Below are positions 54,439-63,600 of a DNA stretch of 64,000 bases, piece after piece. The translations under genes were made by a program, and so were the position numbers. The stretch is from Rubripirellula lacrimiformis. GTDB lineage: Bacteria > Planctomycetota > Planctomycetia > Pirellulales > Pirellulaceae. Location: assembly GCF_007741535.1 (NCBI RefSeq), contig NZ_CP036525.1:6324001-6388000 (forward strand). The letters run 5' to 3'. A model generated the notes under the pieces. The model saw nothing but the letters and a program-made list of their open reading frames with translations. It ran no database searches and was not told the DNA's origin. Position 1 is the first letter of the stretch. Each line of letters begins with the position of its first letter.

Positions 54439-56505
54439 TCACTGGTCGGATACCTGATCCTGGTAGGCATCCAGTGCAGGCAGGGCCTGTGTTTCGTCCC
54501 ACTGCGGATCCCACGGCGGCGGATCGTTGACGTAGGACCGCAACATCGCGTCGGCCAACCCACGAACCTTGGCCTTGGGTGACTTCAAAGCTGCGAACAT
54601 TTGTTTCAACTGTTCGGGTCTGGGATCGGCTCCCGTGCGAATCAACTGCATCCATTGGTCCAATTCCGATCGTCGTTGCGGATCAGCGATATCCAGTTCG
54701 ATCGCCGCCCAAACCGGTTCGTACCGCGGATCGTTTTTGGGCAACAAAGCGATCGCTTCGACCGCCGCTTGGCGGATGCGGGGCGAACGATTGCCCAGCA
54801 ATTCGAACACGCGACTGTTGGCCAACGAAACTCGCATCTCCACCAATTTCGACAACTCAGCCGACTGTTCGCTGGTCAGCCGAGTAGACGATGCCAAACG
54901 GTTGATCTGGGCCTCCAGATCGACGACCAAATCTTTGGACGCACCGATCTGACTTAGCAGCACCTTGCTGAGCGTCGGCGGTGACTGGCTGTACCAGCTA
55001 GGGGTCTGCGACGACGGGTTCGCGATCGTCACCGGCCCTGAACTTGTCAGCCGGATCGATTCGTCATACAGCCATCCTTCGTCCGTCCTTAGACGTGCAT
55101 TTTGCATCTGCAATTCCATGCCGCCGGCTACCGAACTGATCCGCAGACTGCCATCCATCGAAAAGGTGACTTGGCCCAAATCGGTCGCGCCTCGGCGCAA
55201 CCGGATCACGGTTCCGTCCGCCACACCCTGGATGGCGACCTCGCCATAGTGAACGTCCATCTGAGCCGAAACCTGGGCATCCCCGCTGCCGATCGTCGCC
55301 ATCGAATCGGGAGCAAGAATCAACTGACCACCGTCGTTCAATTCAGCGACCGCGCGGGACAATCGCAGAGCGACGAAACGGTTGGCAGCTTTCAAAGGAA
55401 ACGTTTCTTCCACAGCGATTCGACGAACCACGAAACGCGGAGGCGCGTCGGGCGCGACAGACACCGCACCGACAAGTCCGCTGATTTGGTTCCACTGGAT
55501 CGATGTAATCTTCGCAGGCGGCGACGAACGATCAGCCGATTCGTCCAACAGTGTTTTCGCGGGTCGCCCGACAGGGACGGCATCGACCATTGGAACAGCG
55601 GCAGCTGGAACGGGCGGTGTTTTGACCGGCGGTGTTTTGACTGGCGGTGATGGAGACGATTCGGGCGTGGTGCCTTCCGGTACCGCGGCCGGCAACACAT
55701 CGGTTTGGCTGGAATCGGGGGCGCCGCTTGGCGACGCTGCGGTGCCCATGTTCGGATCGGCTTTGGCCGACGCGTCAGGCGTTCCAGAGCCCGCTTCGGT
55801 AACGACCGGACCGGCTGGACCGGTCGGATTGACCGGACCGGTTGGCGGAACCGTCACTGGCGAAGAATCCGCCAGCGAGCCTCCCTCACCGGCCACGGAA
55901 TCGTCGCTGCCTGCGGCATCCACCACCTGACTAGAATCATCGATCAATGGCGGGTCCGCTTCGGCGACAAGTCCGGCTGCGCCGGCGACCACCTCGGACG
56001 ATTCCCCAGCGGATCCATCCCACGTCCGCTGGATCAAGAACCATCCTAGGGCGGCGACCGCCACGATGGGGACCAGCATGCCTAGCCGCCAACGCCGCGT
56101 CGACACCTCGGGTTCGTGCATCATCCGCGCGATATCTTTCTGCGATATCAGTTCGACCGGATGAGTCGCCAGCAATCGATTGGTCAATTCAAGATCGACA
56201 GGGGGCAGAAACTGCACCGGCGTGCGGAGGGCTCGGGAAGCTGCGACCAGTTCGGCGATCACGCCGTTGTCGACCAACACCGCGCGGCACACCGCGGCGA
56301 TCGCATCCGGATCCAAATCGCCATCAACGAAGGCGGCGACCTGTTCGATCGGGATCACCGTGACAACGGTCGACGGGTCCGCTTTCTGGACTCGCAATTC
56401 TTTGGCCACTCGACTGACGACATCGCCGATGGGAAGCGGCTTTCCGTCCGCCGTCTGGGCGCTGAGATGCTTGTCGATCGATTCCAATATGGCTTGACGG
56501 TTCAT
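54439..56505 (-). CDS. anti-sigma-like membrane regulator with FecR-like domain
   Basis: Start ATG 56505 (688 residues) lies inside the stop of the ECF sigma gene (ATGA), which decides the start. The N-terminal 145 residues are cytoplasmic and helical and include a region like anti-sigma/zinc-finger adaptors (VAAFVDGDLDPDAIAAVCRA) but with no zinc cysteines. One transmembrane helix (LGMLVPIVAVAALGWFLI) follows, then a Pro/Ala/Thr-rich linker with VKTPP repeats, a beta-rich FecR-like region at about 360-480 (MATIGSGDAQVSAQMDVHYG), and a C-terminal helical ARM-like part. It probably holds the sigma factor at the membrane and responds to a periplasmic signal. Confidence 0.75.
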   Translation of the reverse strand: MNRQAILESIDKHLSAQTADGKPLPIGDVVSRVAKELRVQKADPSTVVTVIPIEQVAAFVDGDLDPDAIAAVCRAVLVDNGVIAELVAASRALRTPVQFLPPVDLELTNRLLATHPVELISQKDIARMMHEPEVSTRRWRLGMLVPIVAVAALGWFLIQRTWDGSAGESSEVVAGAAGLVAEADPPLIDDSSQVVDAAGSDDSVAGEGGSLADSSPVTVPPTGPVNPTGPAGPVVTEAGSGTPDASAKADPNMGTAASPSGAPDSSQTDVLPAAVPEGTTPESSPSPPVKTPPVKTPPVPAAAVPMVDAVPVGRPAKTLLDESADRSSPPAKITSIQWNQISGLVGAVSVAPDAPPRFVVRRIAVEETFPLKAANRFVALRLSRAVAELNDGGQLILAPDSMATIGSGDAQVSAQMDVHYGEVAIQGVADGTVIRLRRGATDLGQVTFSMDGSLRISSVAGGMELQMQNARLRTDEGWLYDESIRLTSSGPVTIANPSSQTPSWYSQSPPTLSKVLLSQIGASKDLVVDLEAQINRLASSTRLTSEQSAELSKLVEMRVSLANSRVFELLGNRSPRIRQAAVEAIALLPKNDPRYEPVWAAIELDIADPQRRSELDQWMQLIRTGADPRPEQLKQMFAALKSPKAKVRGLADAMLRSYVNDPPPWDPQWDETQALPALDAYQDQVSDQ

Positions 56506-57119
56506 TCGCTCGGCTCCTCCATCCATTGCCGCAGTTGGGTTTCGGCATGACGAAGCGTGGGCCCGATCGTCCCAATCGGGATCTCCAATTTCTGGCTGAT
56601 CTGGGCATAGCTTTGGCCCTGCAGATGGAACAGGGCAACAACGCTACGTTCCCGGGGTGGCAGTCGATCGATCAACGTTTGGACTCGGTGGTTGTGATCC
56701 GCATTGATGACGCGTGCTACGTGATCGCCATCACTAACAGGCTCTGTTTTTCGCGGCAGGTCGCCGGCGACGACAAGTCGGTTGCGGGCAAAGTAACGTG
56801 TCGCGCTGCGCGTCGCGATGACGGCGATGAAGGTGGCCAGCGAAGACCGTCCCTGAAACGCTCGCAGCGGCGCCGAATCATGGGCCACCATCGCCGCGAA
56901 CACCTCGGCCGTCGCATCGTCAATCGCCGATTCGTCGTCACCGCGTCCAAACGCCGCCGAAACATCGGCCACTCGCGTCCGTACCAAACGTTCGTGTTGA
57001 TGCACGAACGATCGCCATGCGGTCGTGCTGCCCGAGATCACGCGCGCGACCAAACTACGGTCGTTGGCACGGCGTAAAACCGGGTCATTGGGATCGGCGG
57101 TATCCGATGCTGTGGCCAT
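56502..57119 (-). CDS. ECF-type RNA polymerase sigma factor
   Basis: This 205-residue protein has sigma region 2 (WRSFVHQHERLVRTRVADVS and DDATAEVFAAMVAHD, then FQGRSSLATFIAVIATRSA) and region 4 (LPPRERSVVALFHLQGQSY, AQISQKLEIPIGTIGPTLR). It directs transcription of a stress or envelope regulon. The stop overlaps the start of the membrane regulator by four bases, so the two are made together, as is usual for sigma/anti-sigma pairs. The target promoters are unknown. Confidence 0.92.
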   Translation of the reverse strand: MATASDTADPNDPVLRRANDRSLVARVISGSTTAWRSFVHQHERLVRTRVADVSAAFGRGDDESAIDDATAEVFAAMVAHDSAPLRAFQGRSSLATFIAVIATRSATRYFARNRLVVAGDLPRKTEPVSDGDHVARVINADHNHRVQTLIDRLPPRERSVVALFHLQGQSYAQISQKLEIPIGTIGPTLRHAETQLRQWMEEPSE

Positions 57120-57474
57120 CGCGGCAGACTTTCAACAGGAAAAAATGGATCCGAGTGAACGGACCGGCAAAAAACCAACGGACCGCATCGGGCGTTTCCA
57201 CCACTCAGCACGATCGCCCAGCGGCCTTGTCACGATGCCCGATCCCAAGCCGTTGACCGATGTGTTCGCCGGCTCTTTGCTAGCTGAGTACCATCTTACA
57301 CCGACCTGGGTGACCAGCGGACAGATTGTGCAGGCCAGATCCGCCCGACCCGACAGTACTGCCCCCCGGCGGATTGACCCAAACCGCGAATCCCGCGACG
57401 GGAGCATGGATTCGGCGACTGGTGTCGACTCGCTTGCACCCAACCCGCGGGGATTCGACGGAGGATTTCGTCAG
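57120..57474. other. gene-free spacer
   Basis: These 355 bp lie between the ECF sigma start and the stop of the beta-CASP nuclease gene, both on the minus strand. No gene, tRNA or strong palindrome is visible. The sigma promoter should lie in its left part. Confidence 0.5.
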
Positions 57475-59052
57475 CTATTTCAGCAGTTGGGCCAGCCGCC
57501 GGATCAGTTCTTGGCGATCATGGGGCGTCGACGTGGCCTGCAATTTGTTGCTCAATTCCAAAATGAATGCGGCGTAATCATTGTGCCAATCGCGTTGCAG
57601 TTGGGTCGGATCGATCCGCGGTTCGGGACGTGACACCGACACAGGCGGTTCGCCCGCGACCAGTTCAAAGCTCTCGTCGAACTGGGGCAGGTAGATTTTG
57701 TCGCGGCTGTAGCCGTTCTGTGCGACCAGGTCCGCCAACACGCTGCGCGAATCGTCTTCGCCGTGATTGAGAAACAGGCCACCGGTGACCGGTCCACGCT
57801 CGACCAACCACTGAACCAATTCGGGTTGATCGGCGTGCGCGGAATAGTTGCCCAAGCGGCGGATGTCAGCCCGCACTTGGTATTCTTTGCCGTGTATCCG
57901 AACTTGCTTGGCACCGCTGGTGATGATGTGCCCCAAAGTTCCCGGCGACTGATAGCCGACGAACAGGATCGTCGATTCGGGCCGATAGATATTGTTCTTC
58001 AAGTGATGCTTGATCCGGCCTGCGGTGCACATCCCACTGGCGGAAATGATGATCGCTCCCTTTTTGACGTCGTTGATTGCCTTGCTCTCTTCGACGCTTT
58101 CGACCAAGCGAAAATTCTTGTGTCGAAACAGTTTCGACGGTTCAATTTCAATGTCTTCCATTTCGCCGGCATACTTGATGAACACCTCGGTCGCTTTGCG
58201 AGCCAGCGGAGAGTCCAGGAAGACGGTCGCATTGGGAATCTCTCCCGAGTTCAGCAGCACGGCGATGTCGTGCAACAGTTCTTGGCTTCGTTCCACCGCG
58301 AACGAAGGGATCACGACGTTGCCGCCCTTTTCCAGCGCTCGATTCAATTCCACCTTCATCGCATCGCGACGCTCTTTCAACGTATAGTCGACTCGATCGC
58401 GGTCCCCGTAGGTGCTTTCACAGATGATGTAGTCGTAACCGCTGGGCGCATCCGGTTCGGGGTGAAACGCTTTTTCCTCGGGGCCCAAGTCACCGGAGAA
58501 CAACAGACGCAGGGTCTTGCCCTTTTCGTCGACTTGGATCTCGGCCGACAAGGATCCCAGCAAGTGGCCGGCGTTCCAGAACCGAGTGCGAATCCCCGGT
58601 TTGGGTTCGAACCAGGTTTCATAGTCATAGCCTTTCACTTGCTGCAAAGTCTTTTCGGCATCCTGGATCGTATAAATCGGTTCGACCGCAGGATCGCCAC
58701 GCCGCTCGTTCTTTCGGTTCTGGCGATCGGCATTGGACTCTTGGATGTAAGCCGAATCACGCAGCATGACCTCCAACAAATCCTTCGTTGCCGGCGTTGT
58801 GTAGATCGGCCCGCTGAAACCTGCCTTGGTCAGTTTGGGCAGCAATCCGCTGTGGTCGATATGGGCGTGCGTCAGGATCAAGAATTCGACCTTGGACGGA
58901 TCAAACGGAAACTCCCCTAGGTTCAATTCTTGGGTGGTTCGGTTCCCTTGAAATAGTCCACAGTCCACCATGAAGGTGCCGGCTTCGGATTGAATGTGGC
59001 TGCAAGATCCTGTGACGGTGCCGGCGGCGCCGCAAAACTTCAACGTGGCCAT
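57475..59052 (-). CDS. MBL-fold beta-CASP ribonuclease (RNA specificity)
   Basis: Start ATG 59052 (525 residues) begins MATLKFCGAAGTVTGSCSHI, the usual start of the family. It has the metallo-beta-lactamase motif LILTHAHIDHSGLLP, the acidic motif ICESTYGDRDR, and beta-CASP motifs IIISASGMCTAGRIKHH and NYSAHADQPELVQWL. The family processes RNA as an endonuclease or exonuclease with two zinc ions. The C-terminus has a short extension after the core. It is divergent from the PhoD-like gene. Confidence 0.92.
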   Translation of the reverse strand: MATLKFCGAAGTVTGSCSHIQSEAGTFMVDCGLFQGNRTTQELNLGEFPFDPSKVEFLILTHAHIDHSGLLPKLTKAGFSGPIYTTPATKDLLEVMLRDSAYIQESNADRQNRKNERRGDPAVEPIYTIQDAEKTLQQVKGYDYETWFEPKPGIRTRFWNAGHLLGSLSAEIQVDEKGKTLRLLFSGDLGPEEKAFHPEPDAPSGYDYIICESTYGDRDRVDYTLKERRDAMKVELNRALEKGGNVVIPSFAVERSQELLHDIAVLLNSGEIPNATVFLDSPLARKATEVFIKYAGEMEDIEIEPSKLFRHKNFRLVESVEESKAINDVKKGAIIISASGMCTAGRIKHHLKNNIYRPESTILFVGYQSPGTLGHIITSGAKQVRIHGKEYQVRADIRRLGNYSAHADQPELVQWLVERGPVTGGLFLNHGEDDSRSVLADLVAQNGYSRDKIYLPQFDESFELVAGEPPVSVSRPEPRIDPTQLQRDWHNDYAAFILELSNKLQATSTPHDRQELIRRLAQLLK

Positions 59053-59188
59053 GGATTGCTCGGGGGGAGTGACGCGAAAAGGGTACCGATGGTCGATCGG
59101 ACTGTCCGCATCAGTGTAAAACACTTCCGGGCGGCCGGAGTGTCAGATCGGTCGTTATCCGTTTTCTTCCCTCCAAAAAAACGATTCC

Positions 59189-60652
59189 ATGCACAAGCTT
59201 ATCTGGACCACTGTTTTTGCGTTGTCCGTGGCCGCCGGACCAACATCGGCTGCCGACGATGTATTTTTGGGTCAAGGCATGATGGTCGGCGAAGTGACTA
59301 CCGATTCCGCACTGATTCAAACTCGGCTGACCGTATCGGACCATTTGGATGGCGATGGCGACCTGGCCGGCGCCGGCGGTGTCGCATTGGTTGAATATGC
59401 GGACAACCCAGCGTTTGACAACGCGACCGAATCGAAGACCGCAACCACCACGGCCGACCATGACTTCATTGCCCGTTGGCAGGTCGACGGATTGCGTCCG
59501 GGCACGAAATACCACTATCGCATCCGGTTCGGCATAACGTCCCCCAGCCAGATCGGACCGACCGGAACCTTCCACACACTGGCCGGTCAAACATCCGACG
59601 CCATGGTCCGCTTCGTCGTTGGCAGTTGCATGAATTACTGCAAATTCATGTATGGCAAACCAGCCAAAGCATCCGGACCGATCACGGCCACCGATGAAGA
59701 CAAACAGCTCGGTTACCGATCCTTTGCGGCGATGCCAAGCTTTGCACCGGAATTCTTTGTCGGCACCGGCGACATCGTGTACTACGACAACCCGGTTCGC
59801 AACGCAAAGTCGCGATCGCAAATGCGGAAGTGCTGGCACGAACAGTTCAGGTTTCCTCGCATGATCGACTTCCTAGCCCAAACACCGGCCTATTGGTCCA
59901 AAGACGATCATGACTTCCGATTCGACGACGCTGACCGCCGAGACAGACAACGCAATCCATCGCCGAGCAAGGGCATCCGAATTTTTCGCGAACAGATGCC
60001 GATCGTTGCCCAAGCCGACGAAACAACGGCGACATACCGCACGCACCGGATCAGCCGACATCTGCAACTTTGGTTCACCGAAGGGCGCGACTATCGATCG
60101 CTGAACGAGATGGAAGACGGTCCAGAGAAAACCCTGTGGGGCACCGAGCAACGGGAATGGCTGATGCGAACTCTCGCCGAAAGTGATGCGACCTGGAAGA
60201 TCCTTGTCACCCCCACGCCAATGGTCGGCCCCGACGACAAACGCAAAACCGATAACCACACCAACCTGGGCGGTTTTCGGCACGAGGCGGATGCATTCTT
60301 TCAGTGGATCCAACAGAACCAGATCAGCGGCTTTCTGACGATCTGTGGGGATCGCCATTGGCAGTACCACAGCATCCACCCCAGCGGCATCGAAGAATTT
60401 GCTTGCGGTGCACTGAACGACGAAAACTCGCGCCGGGGCGTTTCGCCTGGAGCCAAAAACGGCACCGATCCACAAGGCTTGATCCGACAACCGTTTACCT
60501 ACGACGAACCCAGCGGCGGGTTCCTAGCAATCGAAGCTGACAAGCATCTGAAAATCCAATTCGTCAACGACCACGGCGAAGTGCTACACAGCGTCATCAA
60601 GCAAGCGAAAGAACCCAAGCCCGTCGTGGGATTCACCAAAATCCCACGTTGA
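59189..60652 (+). CDS. PhoD-like secreted metallophosphatase
   Basis: This 487-residue protein has a signal peptide (LIWTTVFALSVAAGPTSA, cleaved before AD). An N-terminal beta domain (about 25-130) precedes the metallophosphatase core: VRFVVGSCMNYCKF, FVGTGDIVYYDN, WSKDDHDFRFDD, and FLTICGDRHWQYHS, with the metal ligands Asp, Asn/Cys and His. PhoD-type enzymes hydrolyse phosphodiesters or phosphomonoesters with Fe/Ca, often under phosphate starvation. No regulatory site (Pho box) was recognised. It is probably periplasmic. Confidence 0.88.
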   Translation: MHKLIWTTVFALSVAAGPTSAADDVFLGQGMMVGEVTTDSALIQTRLTVSDHLDGDGDLAGAGGVALVEYADNPAFDNATESKTATTTADHDFIARWQVDGLRPGTKYHYRIRFGITSPSQIGPTGTFHTLAGQTSDAMVRFVVGSCMNYCKFMYGKPAKASGPITATDEDKQLGYRSFAAMPSFAPEFFVGTGDIVYYDNPVRNAKSRSQMRKCWHEQFRFPRMIDFLAQTPAYWSKDDHDFRFDDADRRDRQRNPSPSKGIRIFREQMPIVAQADETTATYRTHRISRHLQLWFTEGRDYRSLNEMEDGPEKTLWGTEQREWLMRTLAESDATWKILVTPTPMVGPDDKRKTDNHTNLGGFRHEADAFFQWIQQNQISGFLTICGDRHWQYHSIHPSGIEEFACGALNDENSRRGVSPGAKNGTDPQGLIRQPFTYDEPSGGFLAIEADKHLKIQFVNDHGEVLHSVIKQAKEPKPVVGFTKIPR

Positions 60653-60676
60653 GCCATGGAGGGGATGGATTGATCG

Positions 60677-63600
60677 CTACTGGTCCGTGGATCGTTCGAG
60701 GTGGCTTTTCAGGAACGAACGCAGTTTCCTGCTCCGGACGTGCTTGGCCTCGGTCAGGTTGAGCGTGATCACGGTGAACTCACCGACTGCGACTGGCCCG
60801 TCGACTGGCATCGGCGGAAGCCCGTCCATTTCGATCGCTTCGCTGGGCCCGGCCAAAGTCACCTTCAACGAATCCGGCGTTTTGGTATCGACCTCGGCCC
60901 AGGGACGATCGGCTCCCTGCGGCTTGACCGTCACACTGGTCGGCGACGCAAAGTCCAACGAATTGTCACCGGCCACCTGTTCCATCAGCTTCAGGACACC
61001 GTCGACGATCTCCAATGGCCAACTGGGTTGCTGCCCGGCCGGGAACCCCTTCCGAAGCGAATGCCACTTCCGACCTAGCACCTTCCACGGATCGGTGATC
61101 GCAGCGGGCTGATCGGTTTGCGAATCCGCGTCCCCCCGATCGCCTGGCTCTGCATCGTTTCGTTCGGCGTTCTCCGGTCCTTCGTCTGTGCGGTCGGCGA
61201 CCAGCGGTTCGGCCACTGACAGAACCTCCGCTTCCTCGGCGCGCTTTTCGACCGCCGATGGCGACTCGACGACGTCGGATTTGGCTGTCTGCGAACCGGG
61301 TACCGGCACCGCATCCACGACATTCTGGGCTGCCTGCAATGCTTCGGCCAGGAACGGAGCGGTCAGCGAGACCGGCGGGTCGCCCTTTTTGCGTCGCGAC
61401 TTGGCGGTCGCAGCCAAATCCTCGGGTGTTCCCGCAAACACGATCCGGCCTCCATCGACGCCCGCGCCGGGCCCCATGTCGATGATCCAGTCGGCGCACT
61501 TGATGACATCCAAGTTGTGCTCGATGACCACGACGGTGTTGCCGAGATCCACCAACCGCTGCAGGACTCCTAGCAGCTTTTCGATATCGTCAAAGTGCAG
61601 CCCCGTCGTTGGTTCGTCCAACAAGTACAGAGTATTGCCGGTCACCGGACGAGCCAGTTCGGCCGCCAACTTGACTCGCTGTGCCTCGCCGCCCGAAAGC
61701 GTGGGCGCGGACTGCCCCAGCGTGACGTAGTCGAGTCCGACGTCGCAAATGGTTTGCAGGATATGCTGGATTTTTGGATCACTGGCAAACAGTTCGACGG
61801 CGTCGCCGATTTGCATATCCAGCACGTCGGCGATCGAACGGCCGTGGAATTTGACCTCCAACACATCGTCGCGATATCGACGCGATTGACAGTCCTCGCA
61901 AGGCACCCACACGTCCGGCAAGAAGTGCATCTCGATCTTCAACTGACCGCTGCCTTCGCATGTTTCGCAGCGTCCGCCGGGAACATTGAAACTGAACGTA
62001 CGCGCCGTAAACTTTCGTTCGGCCGCTTCGGGAATCAGGGCAAACAGGTTGCGGATCAGATCAAACACGCCGGTATAGGTCGCCGGGTTGCTGCTAGGCG
62101 TGTTGCCCAACGGCGACTGATCGACTTCGATCACTTTGTCGATGTACCGCACACCTTCGACTTTTTCGTGACGTCCCGGCCGCAGGCGTGCTCGGTGCAG
62201 CCGACGGGCCAGGACCGGGTACAGAATCCCATCGATCATCGAACTTTTGCCGCTGCCGCTGGGGCCAGTCACCGCTGTGAAGGTCCCCAATGGCAGTTCG
62301 AAGTCAACGTTTTTCAGGTTGTGTTCTCGAGCCCCGATGACTCGAAGCTGGTTGACCTGGACCTGACCGTTGGCCAACGTCACCGGGCGACGCGACGGTG
62401 GCACGGGGATCACTTTGGTGCCCGTGACATAACCGGCCGTCACACTGTCTTCGATCGGCTGAACATCGTCCGGCGTTCCACGAGCCACGATGCGACCGCC
62501 ATTGCGACCAGCCAATGGACCAAAGTCACACAGATAGTCGCTGCCACCGATGACGTCGTGGTCATGTTCGACCACCAACAATGTGTTGCCCTGGTCACGC
62601 AGGCGATGCAACGCGCCCAACAGACGCAGGTTGTCGCGTGGGTGCAGACCGATGGTGGGTTCATCCAGGACATACAGCACACCGCACAGTCCGCTGCCCA
62701 GTTGTCCGGCCAACCGAATCCGTTGTGCTTCGCCACCGGATAGCGTCGACGCCCCCCGGTGCAACGTCAAGTAATTCAGTCCAACATCCAACAGGAACCG
62801 AACTCGCGATTCGACTTCACGAACCAATTCACCCGCAATCTTTTTCTCGCGGCGGTCCAGCGACCAAGATTTCACTTCCGCGGCCAACCGGTCCAGCGGC
62901 ATGTGCACAAAGTCGGCGATGGTCCGTTGGCGGAATCGAACGGCGGCGGCTTCTTCGCGCAGTCGCGATCCGTCGCAGGCACCGCAATCAATTTCGTCCG
63001 TGAACGCTTCCAGTTTCCCGCGCAGTCCGGGCGTCAATCGCGACGCTTCTTCCAGTGCTGGGTAAAACCCTTTGAACTGAAAACGAAACAGGACGCTGGC
63101 CGCGGTATCTGGCACCGGCGAATTCGCATCGGCCGTTTTCTTGGTCGCCCGTGATCGTGTTTTGGGCACCGCGGCATCGGTATCAGCGTGCCGAACTTCG
63201 ATCCACTGTGGACCAGTCCCGCGGTACAGAGTTCTTTTTTCGGTGACCGTCAATTCGTCGTAGGGCACGTCGATGCGGATGCCGGTATGCCGCGAAAGCG
63301 CCTTCAACATCCAGACCGAAACCGATTGATCGACACTGGGCCACAGCAGTGCGACACCTTCGCAAAGCGATTGACTGGCCAACCCGATCAGAGCCGCCGG
63401 ATTCGTGCCGGTCTGGGTGCCGAGCCCTTCACAGCTTGGGCACCAGCCGACAGCCGAGTTGAACGAGAAGTGATGCGGTGTCAGATCACCAAAGGAACGA
63501 CCGCAGCATCCGCACACCAGGTGTTGGCTGTGATTGATTGTCTTCCAGAGGTGTTCGTCGCGATCATCATCTGCGATCGCAACTTCCAAGACTCCGATGC

